Source: Plectrocnemia conspersa (lineage: Eukaryota > Arthropoda > Insecta > Trichoptera > Polycentropodidae). From it: a stretch of DNA of 64,000 nt. Shown here piece after piece: positions 1-12,600 of the stretch. Numbering within the stretch: the first letter of the stretch is position 1; each line of letters starts with the position of its first letter. Position numbers and translations under genes: made by a program. The stretch is from NCBI GenBank assembly GCA_009617715.1, contig VTFK01000063.1, forward strand, positions 868,001 to 932,000, given 5' to 3'. The notes under the pieces were generated by a model. The model was not told the DNA's origin. It worked only from the letters and a program-made list of their open reading frames with translations, and searched no databases.

Positions 1-349
1 AGACAGTATACGATATTTTATTAAAGTTTTATGCTTAATCGTGATTTTTTATCGTGATAAAATAAATACTAATTTTATAGATATTTTAATAATAAAAAAC
101 AGCAGTTAATGTTTATTGCTGTTTTATTAAATTAACTCATGCAAAGCAACAAAATGACGATAATATTTTATTGTCTTGTTGATAAAGTTAATACTTAACA
201 GATAACACTAGTGTAGGCAAAACATAAATAATTTTATAATATCACATAATGTGTTAAATAATTTATTTCTATTTTTTATAATTTAATTTGTCTAAAGACA
301 GTAATCAATTATTTTCATATATATTTTTCCATTCCCTTAGAACGGTATA
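1..349. other. AT-rich intergenic sequence
   Basis: Apart from simple AT richness I see no coding frame, RNA gene or repeat here. It is the left flank of the inverted-repeat element that begins at about 360. Confidence 0.6.
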
Positions 350-359
350 TAAATTTTCC
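350..359. repeat. Left target-site duplication of foldback element
   Basis: The ten bases TAAATTTTCC recur in the same orientation at 3189-3198, exactly outside the two ends of the inverted-repeat element. The leading T could be chance, so the duplication is 9 or 10 bp. That size fits Foldback and Mutator-like transposons. Confidence 0.7.
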
Positions 360-925
360 GGCAGCCGGTCAAAAGAGCGTGCGTCAAATGAGCGCCGTCA
401 TATAAGCGCTGCATTATAAGCGCTGCGTCATAAGAGCGTTGACCAAAGTAGCGCTGTAACAAAATAGCGTGCGTCAAATGCGCAGAGAGTCATATGAGCG
501 CTTTAAAAAAGAGCGCACGTCATAAGAGCGCAAAAATACTTGGATAATATCAAGTAATGAATATTTTAGGAATTAGGTGTATAAAATATAAGTAAATTGT
601 GACAAATTTACAAAAAATTAAAATTCACGAGATATAGGCGGTAAAGTTAGTATTTTATGTGCCAGAGCGTAATGACGATTAAAATGATTAGTCAATGAAA
701 ACATTATTATTTATTAATTATTACGTACATTCGAAAGTATGGCTTCCCATCCCCATACGTACGATATACATATATTTTGTACTAAAATGAAACGCTGATT
801 TTAAATCTATCATTAGATTTGTTCGGTAGTGTTTCATTAAATTGACAAATGTATATCTACTCTACCTGCAATGAATGCATAAAGTTTAGAGCAGGTATAG
901 ACCTTTTTTTTGCTATTTGACGATA
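360..925 (+). repeat. Left terminal inverted repeat with minisatellite-like end
   Basis: From about 370 to 535 roughly a dozen units carrying the core AGAGCG or TAGCGC are spaced 14-16 bp apart. The inner part, about 540-925, is single-copy-like and matches 2645-3005 in reverse complement, including the landmarks CCATCCCCATACGTACGATA near 748 and GAGCGTAATGACGATTAAAA near 664. The match fades near 925. Confidence 0.8.
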
Positions 926-1296
926 AACAGTTGGTTGGTTCTTGGGTATATATTTTATACGACTACACTCTATCTCGAATAACGACTGAGTACGAATATT
1001 ATATAATATATTTCAGTTAATTAAACGATTATTGTTTTATATATTAAACTGTAAGAACATTAATCTATCATTAATCATACACATATGACATATGTTTGTA
1101 AATCGAAAATTTAGGTTAATTTAGTATTTTAATGAATTATTGTGTTTAGTATACATACATACTATAGAGACAATTTAATCGGTCAAAATGGGCGATGGTC
1201 TTTTGGGCGATACAATAAAAATGCATTACAAATAAATGTGATGCAAATCATGATCTTATAATTAATTAAATAATTAACATAATTTAATACATATTA

Positions 1297-1327
<31 letters not shown>

Positions 1328-1599
1328 CGTACATACGAAAATATAAGTAATATTTTTTAGAAAAGAATTGAAAGATGAAAACATTATTCGGTCTAAACAA
1401 AATATAATATACATACATAAGATATATGTATATATTTACTTATCATTTGTGCATATTTAACCATAAAATATCACTTAAACAGTTTGATTTTTTTATTCAA
1501 GAATTTAAGAGAGTTACCCGATATCATAAAACACTTGGGCTTAAGTCGGTAATTTTAATATAAATACCTACCTGATAAATGTTTATAGTGGGCCCTTAC

Positions 1600-1850
1600 G
1601 CGAATTTTTTTTATGTTTTGAGCCTTGGAAACTACTGTGAGAACAAACTTTTGGAGTTTCCAAAAATCGCATATTTTACCGTTATTTATTTTAAACTGGA
1701 TAAGGTAGTTTCGAATAAGGTAGTTAGATAAGCGAATTTTTTTTATGTTTTGAGCCTTGGAAATTAGTGTGAGAATAAACTTTAGGAATTCACAAAAATT
1801 GCATTTCACAGTTATCTATTTAAAGCTAGATAGGGTAGTTACATATAAAT
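1600..1850. repeat. Two-copy tandem repeat, period 132 bp
   Basis: The block beginning GCGAATTTTTTTTATG at 1600 starts again at 1732, and both copies continue with GAGCCTTGGAAA and then a GGTAGTT motif. The second copy has diverged by several substitutions. It lies in the non-coding centre of the inverted-repeat element. A short frame across it is an effect of the duplication, not a gene. Confidence 0.75.
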
Positions 1851-2644
1851 ATAATAGCGCTCAGTATACTTTTGAATTTTGACTGAAAACGTTCGCAAAA
1901 AGTTTCGTTGCGTCTTTGAAAAGTATAAAAAAAAATACCACGAATGACTTAATAACTATCTATAAGGATTAATATTTTTTATAGATAACAATTTAATCTA
2001 TAACAGTTTCTAAGTGTGCGTGCCGCCAAATAGTTTTTGGAGCTTAACAAATATGTAACATAAGGGAAAAAAAAAATTGATATCGATAACCAGGTAAAAG
2101 GCAAGGACCCGGACAAAATATTAGAATATTAGACAGATTACTATTTTTTTCTAACTGTTCTATTTGTATAAATACTACCCTTTTGAAATGGAAAAAAACG
2201 AAATTCAAAAAAAAAACTTTTATCGTAATCGCGAAAAATTAAAGTCTCTAGGAATAACACATTAAAACTAAATATCAGACTAAAAAAGTATTTAAAAAAA
2301 ATCATACTGATTCACCAATTACTACTTTAGTCTTAATATCGTGAAAATAATTTTAAACAATTGCGTATCGTCCGTGTCATTCACCAATGTCATGCATTGT
2401 TATGCACCTGGACAGCGGTGAATTTTTTTTGTAAAGTGTTACAATTAGGTATTTAAAAAATCATAGGTAACTTCCTTTTTGATAATTATATAATATGATT
2501 AAAATGAATTTAGCAAAATTAATGTTTTACCCCTTTGCAATAACATTTATTTTCAGATTATTTTTCTTATCTTACACTTAGCTCTTAAAATTTATATTGT
2601 GCTTGTTTTCAACTTTTACGATAAAATGTAGTTGTCTAAAATAA

Positions 2645-3188
2645 ATGAAAAAAAAGGTCGGACGACCTTTGTATACCTGCCAAGTCGAGTTGATAATTAT
2701 TTGTCAATTTAATGAAACATTACAGAACAAATGTAATGATAAATTCAAAATCAGCGTTTCATTTAAGTAAAAATATATGTATATCGTACGTATGGGGATG
2801 GGGAGCCATACTCGAGTATGTACGTAATAATTAATATATAATAATATTTCATTGAATAATTATTTTAATCGTCATTACGCTCTGGCACATAAAATACTAA
2901 TTTTACCACCTATTCTATCTCGTGAATTTTTATTTTTTTAAATTTCTTACAATTTACATATATTTTGTATACCTAATTCCTAAAATATTCATTACTTGAT
3001 TTTTTCCAAGTACTTTTGCGCTCTTATGACGAGCTCTCTTTTGTCAAACGCTCATATGGCTGTCTGCGCATTTGACGCACGCTATTTTGTTACAGCGCTA
3101 CTTTGGTAAACGCTCTTATGACGCAGCGCTTATAAGGCAGCGCTCTTTTGACGTACGCCCATTTGTCCGCGCTCATTAGTGACGTTGC
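2645..3188 (-). repeat. Right terminal inverted repeat with minisatellite-like end
   Basis: Reverse complement of 360-925. The short-unit array occupies about 3015-3180. The arm has a small extra duplication around the GGTCGGACGACC palindrome near 2656 that the left arm lacks, so the two arms have drifted a little since insertion. Confidence 0.8.
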
Positions 3189-3198
3189 TAAATTTTCC
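3189..3198. repeat. Right target-site duplication of foldback element
   Basis: Second copy of TAAATTTTCC, directly after the right inverted repeat; see 350-359. Confidence 0.7.
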
Positions 3199-5778
3199 TA
3201 TAGAGAAAACTAAAAAAATAACTTGTAGAAAATCTCTTATTGGATGCATCTATTAAACAAGGGGTCTACAAACTTCTTAGGCCAAGGGTCAAGGGTTACC
3301 ACTTAAAAAATATTCTAGAACCACTTAAGAATATTGATATTAGATATGAAAATCGCAATCCAAATCTAAGCTTCATAAGACATTATATATTATCATTTTT
3401 TTATCTATGAATTTGAAGTCCCAATTGTTATTATGGTTCCAAATATAGATTACAAGATATTTGGTGGAATTTCTTGTGCTATCCATATTTCGTTAGAGGA
3501 TACCAAATGACAAAAATTTTGTTCTGCGTAAATTTAGCATGAATAAATCTAGTTTCATCAGCTTTGATTCACCATTTAAAGAAACATTCATAAACATTTA
3601 TAAATCTTGCAATCTTAATAATGGCATTTTTGAGTCTGTGATGGACGCTATTATTTTAATGTCAACGGCAAATGTAACAGTTCTTGTTGAGTTCATTTTA
3701 GAAAGATTTACCATTGGTACATAAAAGCTACCTTGAGGCACTTCTGTGTCTATCTTTTTGCATCTTAATATCCTCTTTAGTCCAGAATGTTACACTTTAT
3801 TACTTTTTTTTTATTATTTTTGAAGCCAAATTTGATTAATTATTTTAAGTAATATTTATTCTAATGTTTTTGAAATAACTTGTAAGATACTTATTGGTTT
3901 AAGTGAGTTAATAATATTTTTGAGATCCTTTTCTGGTTTCAGTATCAATTTAATTTGAAAATCCTTTCATTGGCTTAGGAAGTAATATAATCTGATTACT
4001 CAGTTAAATATGATTGCCATTAATCTGATTATTTTATCATTTTTTGTTGCGAATTTTGCTTTTCAAAGTGATATTTTTTATTATATTTCTCTGTAAAAGT
4101 ACACTTAATAAGTCGTACATATAGAATATGTTCATTGAAAAAGGATTTAAATAATAGACCAATCATATAATCATTGACCCAAAATAACCTTTGCATTTTT
4201 TTAATTTATATCGTATCTGAGAGATCATAATATTTATTTATTATATAATTACAATTACCTTCGATTATTTAAGATTAGGTTTTCATAGATTTTCCTATTA
4301 TCATGAATATCGTGATGATTAATTCAAATTGAGGTAGATTGTACATACTAGGAAATGAGCCACTTTAGCTTATATTTATAAAATAAAAATAAATAAAAAT
4401 CTATATTATTCTTAAGTATTTTTATTTGAGATAATGAAGAAACACCCAAATTCTAAACATTTAATTATTATTTTATATATGTTATATAACTCAATAAAAT
4501 AAGATCTATCTAGACAAAATTATTTATTATCTTTTATGTTTCACGTACCTAATATTGTTTAGTGGGTACTTATTATCTATCACTGATGTGTCTTATCTTA
4601 TTATTCATCTCTGATTTTTCCAACTAACTTTACGAATTCAGTTGAATGCTATCTCTTTAGATAAAGGTTTTTTAGATCTTGAAGATTTTCATTTTATCAC
4701 ATAAAATAATTATTTAATTTGTAATGAGGTTTTTCATTAAAAAAATATTTTATTTACAACTTTTTCTAGTTAAAATTACAAATTATGTTGTACTAGATTA
4801 ACACATCAGTTTGCTAAAATATTGAGTTTATCTTTCACATTATTATAAAATATTAAAGATATATATTTATATATACTGTTTATGTATTTAATTTATAGTG
4901 GTAAACGTGTTAAAGTACTTTATTATTATTTTAACACATATTTTAACTATTTTTTTATGGCTGTGCTTAAAGTTGTTTTTAAATATTTTGCAAAACACAT
5001 ATTATATTTTAGTTGTTTTTACAATGTGCAGTACTTCTTATCTATTTTTTCATTCTTTTAATATGATTATATATTATATAACACATAACACTAATTTTAA
5101 TGAACACATACGACGATTTAAGCTGTAATCATATTTTTTTTATATGATCTTGTTTACTAAATCTCATTTACTTATATATTCTGATAACATATAGTTGAAT
5201 TATTTTGATTTAATATATCTTTTACTCTCATTTTTTTAACATAAATGATTGATGAAAGCTGTTTAAATTACTTAAAAGCAAATTATTTATTTACAAATAT
5301 TTGTTAAATTTTAATATTTTTAGATTGATGTTTATGATAAAATTCATGAATTGGTATTTAATATTTATTTTATTTACTAACTTTCCTTGTATACTTACTT
5401 ATTTAAATGTTCCAATTAATCTGTAGGCTTAGTCCGTATATTGCAGTATATGTTTTAAGATTTTTTAAATAAAACAAAGTATTTACAACGTATACGTTTA
5501 TTTCTTCCTTATATTCATTAAAAAACATAATTATAAACATTTATTGAATCTATTATAGATATAAAAGTATATTGCTTTTGCTTCATACCTAACAAGTGAC
5601 ATTTTTTTAAATAAAAATATTTTTTATACACAATCATTACAGTTTAATTTATATGTATTACATAATAAAAAATCTTAAAAATATTAAAAAGAAACTAATA
5701 TTTGGTATGAAACATTCGTATGGACGGATTTATTAATTGGTCCTCGCACATCACGGAATGCTCATAATTACTAATATT
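3199..5778. other. Intergenic region downstream of dysfusion
   Basis: Very AT-rich. A short block near 3258-3295 (GGGGTCTACAAACTTC and then GGCCAAGGGTC) resembles the end of an old hAT element, but no partner end or target duplication was found. Short frames, such as the plus-strand ones at 3539 and 4898, have no recognisable domain, no splice context and background composition. I see no supported gene. Confidence 0.5.
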
Positions 5779-5788
5779 TTTATTTATT
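5779..5788 (-). terminator. Candidate poly(A) signal of dysfusion
   Basis: On the minus strand this reads AATAAATAAA, two overlapping consensus signals about 240 bases after the stop codon at 6029-6031. A further AATAAA lies near 5725. Either could end the transcript; only RNA data would decide. Confidence 0.4.
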
Positions 5789-6028
5789 TCCAACAGTATA
5801 AATAATAAAATTTATCACAATATAAATATTTACACGCACATTTAAGACTAAACAGTCTGTATATTTAGTATATGTATAAATAGGGTGAACGTTTGAGCAC
5901 CATCGTTTAAAACACTGGAGATCAACTAGGAAGATATGAACATTTTCACATTGCACAACGTTTCTCAATTTGGTATTTTTTAAATATTCATATAATACTG
6001 ATGAAGGTCAAAGTTCACTGTATGTTCG

Positions 6029-6623
6029 TTATGACGCCTCTACGTTGCTCTCCGGGTTGCTTTCCTGATGCGTCGAGCTCTCCGACGCCACAGGCTGATG
6101 CTTCTGCCTTTCTGGATTATTGTTGTAGTCTTCCTCTCTGCAAACTATGTGCAGAACCGGTTGCGGTATCCCAGTATGACTCACGTAATGTTCTGGGAGC
6201 CAGTCGAACGTGAAAGTGTTCTGTAAGCTTCCGTATCCAGTCATGACTCCAGGAGTGCCCGTTGGAGTCAGGGGCGCCGGTGAAGCGTAGCTCAGTTCTT
6301 GATAGCCTTGAGGAACTTTCTGAAGGGCCGTGTCGGACCAAGGAGGGCTAGGATTCCATCTGTCAATAAAATCCGCTGGGTCCTCTGATCCATTTTTTGA
6401 AGGGAATCTATACCTTTCAGTAGAATGAGTCAACGCCAAAAGTGTTCCGCCTCCTCCTCCCTCGACTATCACGTGACTCTGTTTGGATGAAGATATGTGC
6501 AGAGGTTCGAGTCTGGTTAAGGCGTCGGAGTGTCTTCTCTTTCGATGGTTTCTGATGTTCGGAGGTGGTTCGGCGTCGTTGGGTTCCACGCCTCTCACGA
6601 TGACCTCTGATTGTGGGATGAAC
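6029..6623 (-). CDS. dys: dysfusion coding exon 10 (C-terminal tail, stop codon)
   Basis: The acceptor TTCGACAG precedes 6623. The first G completes an AGG codon with exon 9, and the frame then runs 198 codons to TAA at 6029-6031. It encodes about residues 467-664: a basic stretch (NHRKRRHSD), a glycine run (GGGGG), and a Pro/Ser/Thr-rich part ending in an acidic tail. The segment [11 protein letters not shown] looks like a conserved short hydrophobic-acidic motif and could be part of an activation domain; that is inference. GC content is well above the surrounding introns. The short plus-strand frame over this exon is its antisense shadow. Confidence 0.92.
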
Positions 6624-9600
6624 CTGTCGAATTAAACAAAATAACGATGTGTGAGATTAAAAAATACTTTGGTAATAATGAAAACGTATTAAAACATATT
6701 ACTACTATAACGTGTTTTCGATTATAGAAATAAAGTAAACGTGCAAATAAAACGTAGTTTTATTACATTCAGATACGTTTACAATATATTTCATTTTGTC
6801 GAATTAAATATAGTATTTAGTATTTAAGAATGTTTAGCTATTTTTATTTTAAAATTCATGATTAATTATAATACTGTTAACAATTTAATTTCATAAATTG
6901 TATATCTAATCACAAATTATATTTATATATATATTAAATATTTTTTTTAGTCAAAAATGTAATACGTTACTTAATGTATATATAAAAAATTCTATTGTAT
7001 AATCAACTGCCTACGCTGTACATTTATTATATTATATTTAAACGAGATAATATTCGAATATATTCGTAAAGTTAGGGTAATTCGATAAATATAGTTTAAA
7101 TAATAAATCAGGATTATACACACATAATTCTATGGTTTGAAAAGCAATAAGATTATTTATATTAGTTAAAAGAAATATCAAAGTATTTAGTGTTTCAAAC
7201 CTTAAGTCAGTGAAAAGCTGAATTTCAAATATACCTGTTGCCCAAAAGTCTAGTGGTATGCTTATAAAAATATTCTTTTAATAAATTACTTTAATCAGAC
7301 CAAAAACTAAACATTATTTGTATTGATTACAAGAGATAAAAAATCAATTTTATTCATTAAAAAAGTCCACAGTTGTACAATATTATCTCGGAAATACGAG
7401 TAATTTCGGAAATTTCGCCAATTACAAAGTGTTTTTTATAATTATATTCTGTTTGGATATTTGTTGTAATGATGATACCTTTTATAAATAACATGAAATT
7501 TAATAGACAAATTTCGCAAATGAAAACTATTACACAATTAATTTATAGATAATCTGTGATATTGTAATAAGCAAAACCTTACAAAAGAACACTCTGTTTT
7601 TAGAGTTAATTGTTTTTTAAATATTATACTACAAATATGAATAGATGGACAAATATTTGAGAAACGAATAGTTAAGAAACGGCAAATATATTTGTTATTT
7701 TTATATTAATATATTATGATTGAAGGCTTTAGTGCTATTTATAAATATTATAAAGGTATTTTTTTATTTTCTAACTATTTTTTTCACTGTTGACTTTGTC
7801 ATTGTTCTTAGACCATTAAAATATGTCATCATTCTTAAAATTAAAAAAATATTTTAAAAAATACGTTACACCTGAAACTATACATAAAATATGATTTTAA
7901 ATAATTTATATATATATATTTCTCTCTTACTGTATTAAATAATTAAAAAATTAATTATGTTAATTAAACAAAATTCTTTACTTTATTCTTTGTTTAAATT
8001 AAATTAAAAAAAAACATATTTTTTTAATTTTTATCGATTTTATTTTTAGTTTTGAGTTTTTATTTTAATATTTTTTTTTATTTATATCTTAATCTATAAA
8101 TAATATTTTGAATGGCTACGTGCAATTTTTAGATATCTACGGCTTATTTATTTTTATCAGTTGAGACTGTTAAAAATAATTAAACAGATATAAATATTAT
8201 TTACAGATTTAGATACACAGTAGAAATTTTTTTATTATTATGGATTAAAATTTCGTGGAAAAAAAATATTTTTATCAGTGAGTGACTGTTAAATATAAAT
8301 AAACCATATATATTTTTTAGTCACATTTAAACCGTATGTATATATTTTTAATTTTATTTATTCCATAAAACTAATAACGTATGATTGGTTTTTATTTAAC
8401 CCTACTGACATTGATTTTATCTATTTTAATTTGATTCTGATCTAAAATAATTAGTATATTTGACCGAAATAGTGCAATCCTTAAATTCAGATACTACGGG
8501 TTCGAGTTCCCTAAATAAATAAAAACAGCCCTAACTGCAAAGTTACATCCTATCGATTTTAAATTAAAATACATAATATAAATGTCATCGATTTCCAGTC
8601 AGTCTGGTGTTTTTAATACTAACTTGTATATATTGTTTGCGTCTCATTGATTTAACTGGTCAAATCCATTGTAACACATTGCACTTACGCTTGGCAATTT
8701 ATAAATAAAAAATATATATGGTCTGAAAAATGTGACAAAGTAAAGAGTTCTCTCTTCTGGCCTTTCTTGCTCCTTTTCAATACAAATAAATGGTTTAAGG
8801 CTTAATTTATTTTATATGGTTTAAGCTTGAAACTTTCAACAGTATTATAATCTCTATTTTTTTTTTTTACTTATTGTTCTTATTTTTTGCTTGGTTAAAA
8901 CGTGCGATTATTAATGTTTTTGGAGGTTTTGTTACCTAGCCGGATTGTCTGTTTCAGTATCGCAATTGTGTAACTAAGTACGTATCATGTAAACAATAAA
9001 TAACCATTTTAAATTGCGTCAATTGCGCCAAAAAAATAAATTTTAGCACCATATTACTGGTCCACTAAACTCAATGTTTTTAAAGTAAATTTGGATCAGT
9101 ATACTTAAATTCCGTTGCTTTTATAAACGTATGAATTATCAGATAATTATAATTATTCTCCGAAAAATACATTATTTTTTGTAAATGCCTAAAGTTTGCC
9201 AATTATTATTAAATAATTTATTTAAAAAATAGTTTATGCTATATGATTTTAATTATATTTTTTTTTTTAAATATTTAATAACTTAAATTTATTTGTAATC
9301 TGTTTTATGCCAAATATATTTAACATATTTTTTTAGATAATATATAATGTATAAACTCTTTCTAAATGTGCTGATAATTTTATTTAAAAATATATATTGC
9401 TACCTAACATATTTATTCAATTTTAATAATTATAGACATAAAATCAGTAAATAATATATAAATCTGGTTATTAAGTTTGTATTTAAATATCGTTGGCAAT
9501 TTATTGTGATTCTATAATAATGTTATATGTAAAAAAAAAACTATAAGCATATTAATGGTCTTATAAAAAAACACACACGTGCTTGTAAAAACATACGTAT

Positions 9601-12600
9601 ATAAAGCTTATCTACACTGAAATAAATACAATATGTTTATTAATTATTTAATATACGATTACCCTCTGCGATAAATTTAGCTATTACTTTAAAACTTTTT
9701 GAATAGCATATTATAATCGCTTTTAGATTACACGTGCGCTGATTAAATAAACGCGAAATGCATTTCCTCATCATTACCCATGATGTGTATTTATGAAAAC
9801 ATTAAGTTTTTTTTATTTTCTCATGTCGACCGATAATAATAAGTTTGAACTATCCTCGGGGGGTTCCCACATATCAATCATGGACCATTGATAGTTTGGC
9901 ATACAAATTATTACGAGGCACTCTTCTCCCCAATCGCCTCGGACAAATATTTGTTAAAGTACAAGACACATACACACAGCTTGATTTATAACGATCGGGT
10001 CGAAGAAAATGACCGACGATTATTTCCCTTGCCGAAATATATATATTACGATTTATAGATATAAAAAATCAATCATGAGATATTTTGATAATTATGGATA
10101 GATACATACAGAGTATATGAATTTTTAAAAGCACACTAAAACTAAAGAAATAAGCAATTACTTTATATAATTTGTAATGCTAGAGATACAAATAAGTTTG
10201 AATGTCGGATAACATCAAGACATTCAGCAAGATGTTGTGACGGAGTGCTGTTAACAGTAATTACATCTGGCTTAAAAATAAACTATTATAGTTTATTTAT
10301 TAAAATTTATAATATCTGCATTTAAGATTTTAGATGGTTTGTTCTAAATAATATTTTTTTATCATATCCATAACTTTCAAGATGTCGTCACTGATATTTT
10401 TTACGACCTTCTCATCTTCTTCTCAGCTGGATAACGGAATCTTCCGGCGTCAGAAATCCATCAGACATACACATATGATTGACGGATATTGATTTTTACC
10501 GGTGGGAACATAATTTATTGGCGTTTGCCTAATTTATAACCATTACTACGGCGCGATGGACTTATCAAATTTTCCCTTTCCCCAACGTCTCATTTTCGCT
10601 CGTACTTTCACGGTCGATATTTTTTTTATTTTTTTGAGCAAAAATATTTCTTTATGTATCACGACGTTTCTAACGAATATTTCGAAGAAAAAAATTAGCG
10701 TCGAAATAATTGAGGGTCAAATTGGTGGAGCACGAACTATAAGTGAGACGCGTCTAACGCCTAGAAGCGTCAATTGATATAATACATAAAGTGATTAATA
10801 CGTTTTTTCGATGCCGTTGTGTACTAAAATTTGTTGGAGTAATGGACGTATTAAGTCTGTTTAAAAAATATTTGCCCATAATTAAATTAGATAATATGCA
10901 AAGTATACCAAAATTTAAAAAAAATCAATGTAACATTTTAAAGTTTTTTAGTCACAATATTAAATTTTTGTGTTATATAATCAATGTTTGTTAAAACATG
11001 AACAATAAAAATCGGAAACAATATTAATTTTATTATTTAAAAAAAAATATATATATGTTTAACTCATTATATACTAAGTTTTGCAATCTAAATTATAAGT
11101 TTTCATATTTTAAATAAAAATATTTAAGACCTTCACAAGAAAAATATTTACTATATTTACATATTAAATTATATGGTTTTGTATTATAATAATGTTAAAA
11201 ATATATTTTTATAATTATTTAATTTCTAGAATTTCAAAGTTTTGCTATGTTATAATAGTAATTTGTAATTTTATAGAATTTTTAATCAGTAGTTAATTTT
11301 ACCTTTTGACATATGTGTACATATATAATATTACGTTTAAAGGATGATTTTGTTTATTAATATTTTTTATAACCGAAAATCAGCCCTACATATATAATAA
11401 AATTAACTATATAAAAAATATTATAAGCAATTTAATATAAACCTATATTTTTTTATATATTAAATCAAGTAAATTAATACTTGTGAATTTTTTTTAATAT
11501 AAATCATAGCAAATAATACAACAATTAAAAAAAAACAATACTTTAATAGTTGCTGTTATTGCTTATAAATTGAGCTTTTCTAATAAAATTCTATAAAATG
11601 TGTCATTTTATAGTGATAATACTATCATATTAAACGTAATTTATTAAAATCTGTGCTAGAAATTATTAAATTTATCATGAAACAGGAGCATTTTTTTATT
11701 AATTTACATTGGATAGTAAAAATAAAAACCGTTTATCAATTAAATAATACATTTGAGGAAAATGCTGTGGTTCAATAAATGTAGATGCGAATCTTGAAGT
11801 TAATCGAAAAAAATAATCGTGAGCTTTTATGTCTAGTTAAATCAAAAATAGCACAATAATTTGAAAGGTTGCGTAAAAGTTAGGTGTTAGTAATTTAATA
11901 GTTCAGCTAAAAAATACTTAATATAAGGGTGCCACACAAAGTGAAAAAAACGCCGTGAAAATATATTTTTTGTGTTTCTTTTATACATCAGTATTGATCC
12001 ATTTTTTGATAATATTTTAATGTGGGTCAAAAATAGATATGTTACAACAAAAAATGGTGTGATTTTATTCGTAATCGATCGTAACGGTAGTAAAAGGCAA
12101 AACCATTTTTGCGAAACTAAAATTATACTATTATTACAATACCATTTAGTCAGATAAAAAAACACCGTGTGAAAGAAACTTGTCGCATATATCCATTATT
12201 AGAAAATTATAAATTTTTCTTCAAAATTTTATGATAATTTCAAGTTTATAATCCGCGAAAGCTGACAATGGTCGGCTCTTTATAAAGTTTCTGTTAATCT
12301 TTTGACTCGTAGTAGAAATACATTTTTTCAGTCAAAAATATATTGGGACGGGTGAGCTGTTTCACGTGTTTTTTACTATAAACGAATTCATATATTAAAA
12401 TTGTCCGACGCTCATGGACAAAAGACAAAACAAGTGTGGTTCTAATTTATTTTCCATTATTTTGATCTTACTTTAGTTTCATAACAAAATTTAATCTTGA
12501 CTGTGGACTTAATATATTTTGACTAAAATTATTTTTTTATAAAATGTTTCATCTGCGGTATTATATAAGTTATCCATTATTTTATGAATATGTTAACTAC

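Larger units (their letters stand above)
360..3188. mobile_element. Foldback / Mutator-like non-autonomous DNA transposon
   Basis: A 2.83-kb element bounded by inverted repeats of about 550-570 bp (360-925 and 2645-3188) and a 9-10 bp direct repeat. The outer 170 bp of each arm is an array of short degenerate units of 14-16 bp, mostly variants of GCGTCATAAGAGCGCT. Foldback transposons of Drosophila are known for inverted repeats built from short tandem repeats and for 9-bp target duplications; Mutator-like elements share the 9-11 bp duplication. The centre has no transposase-like frame, so it would depend on an enzyme supplied in trans. I infer the class from structure only. Confidence 0.75.

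Noticed and set aside
3258..3295. hAT terminal repeat
   Set aside because: Only one end, no partner and no 8-bp duplication.
6001..6213. Plus-strand open frame over the last dysfusion exon
   Set aside because: Antisense shadow of a clearly coding minus-strand exon; no domain.
8396..8415. piggyBac end TTAACCCTACTGACATTG
   Set aside because: No matching opposite end nearby; mentioned only as a possible relative of 59086-59960.
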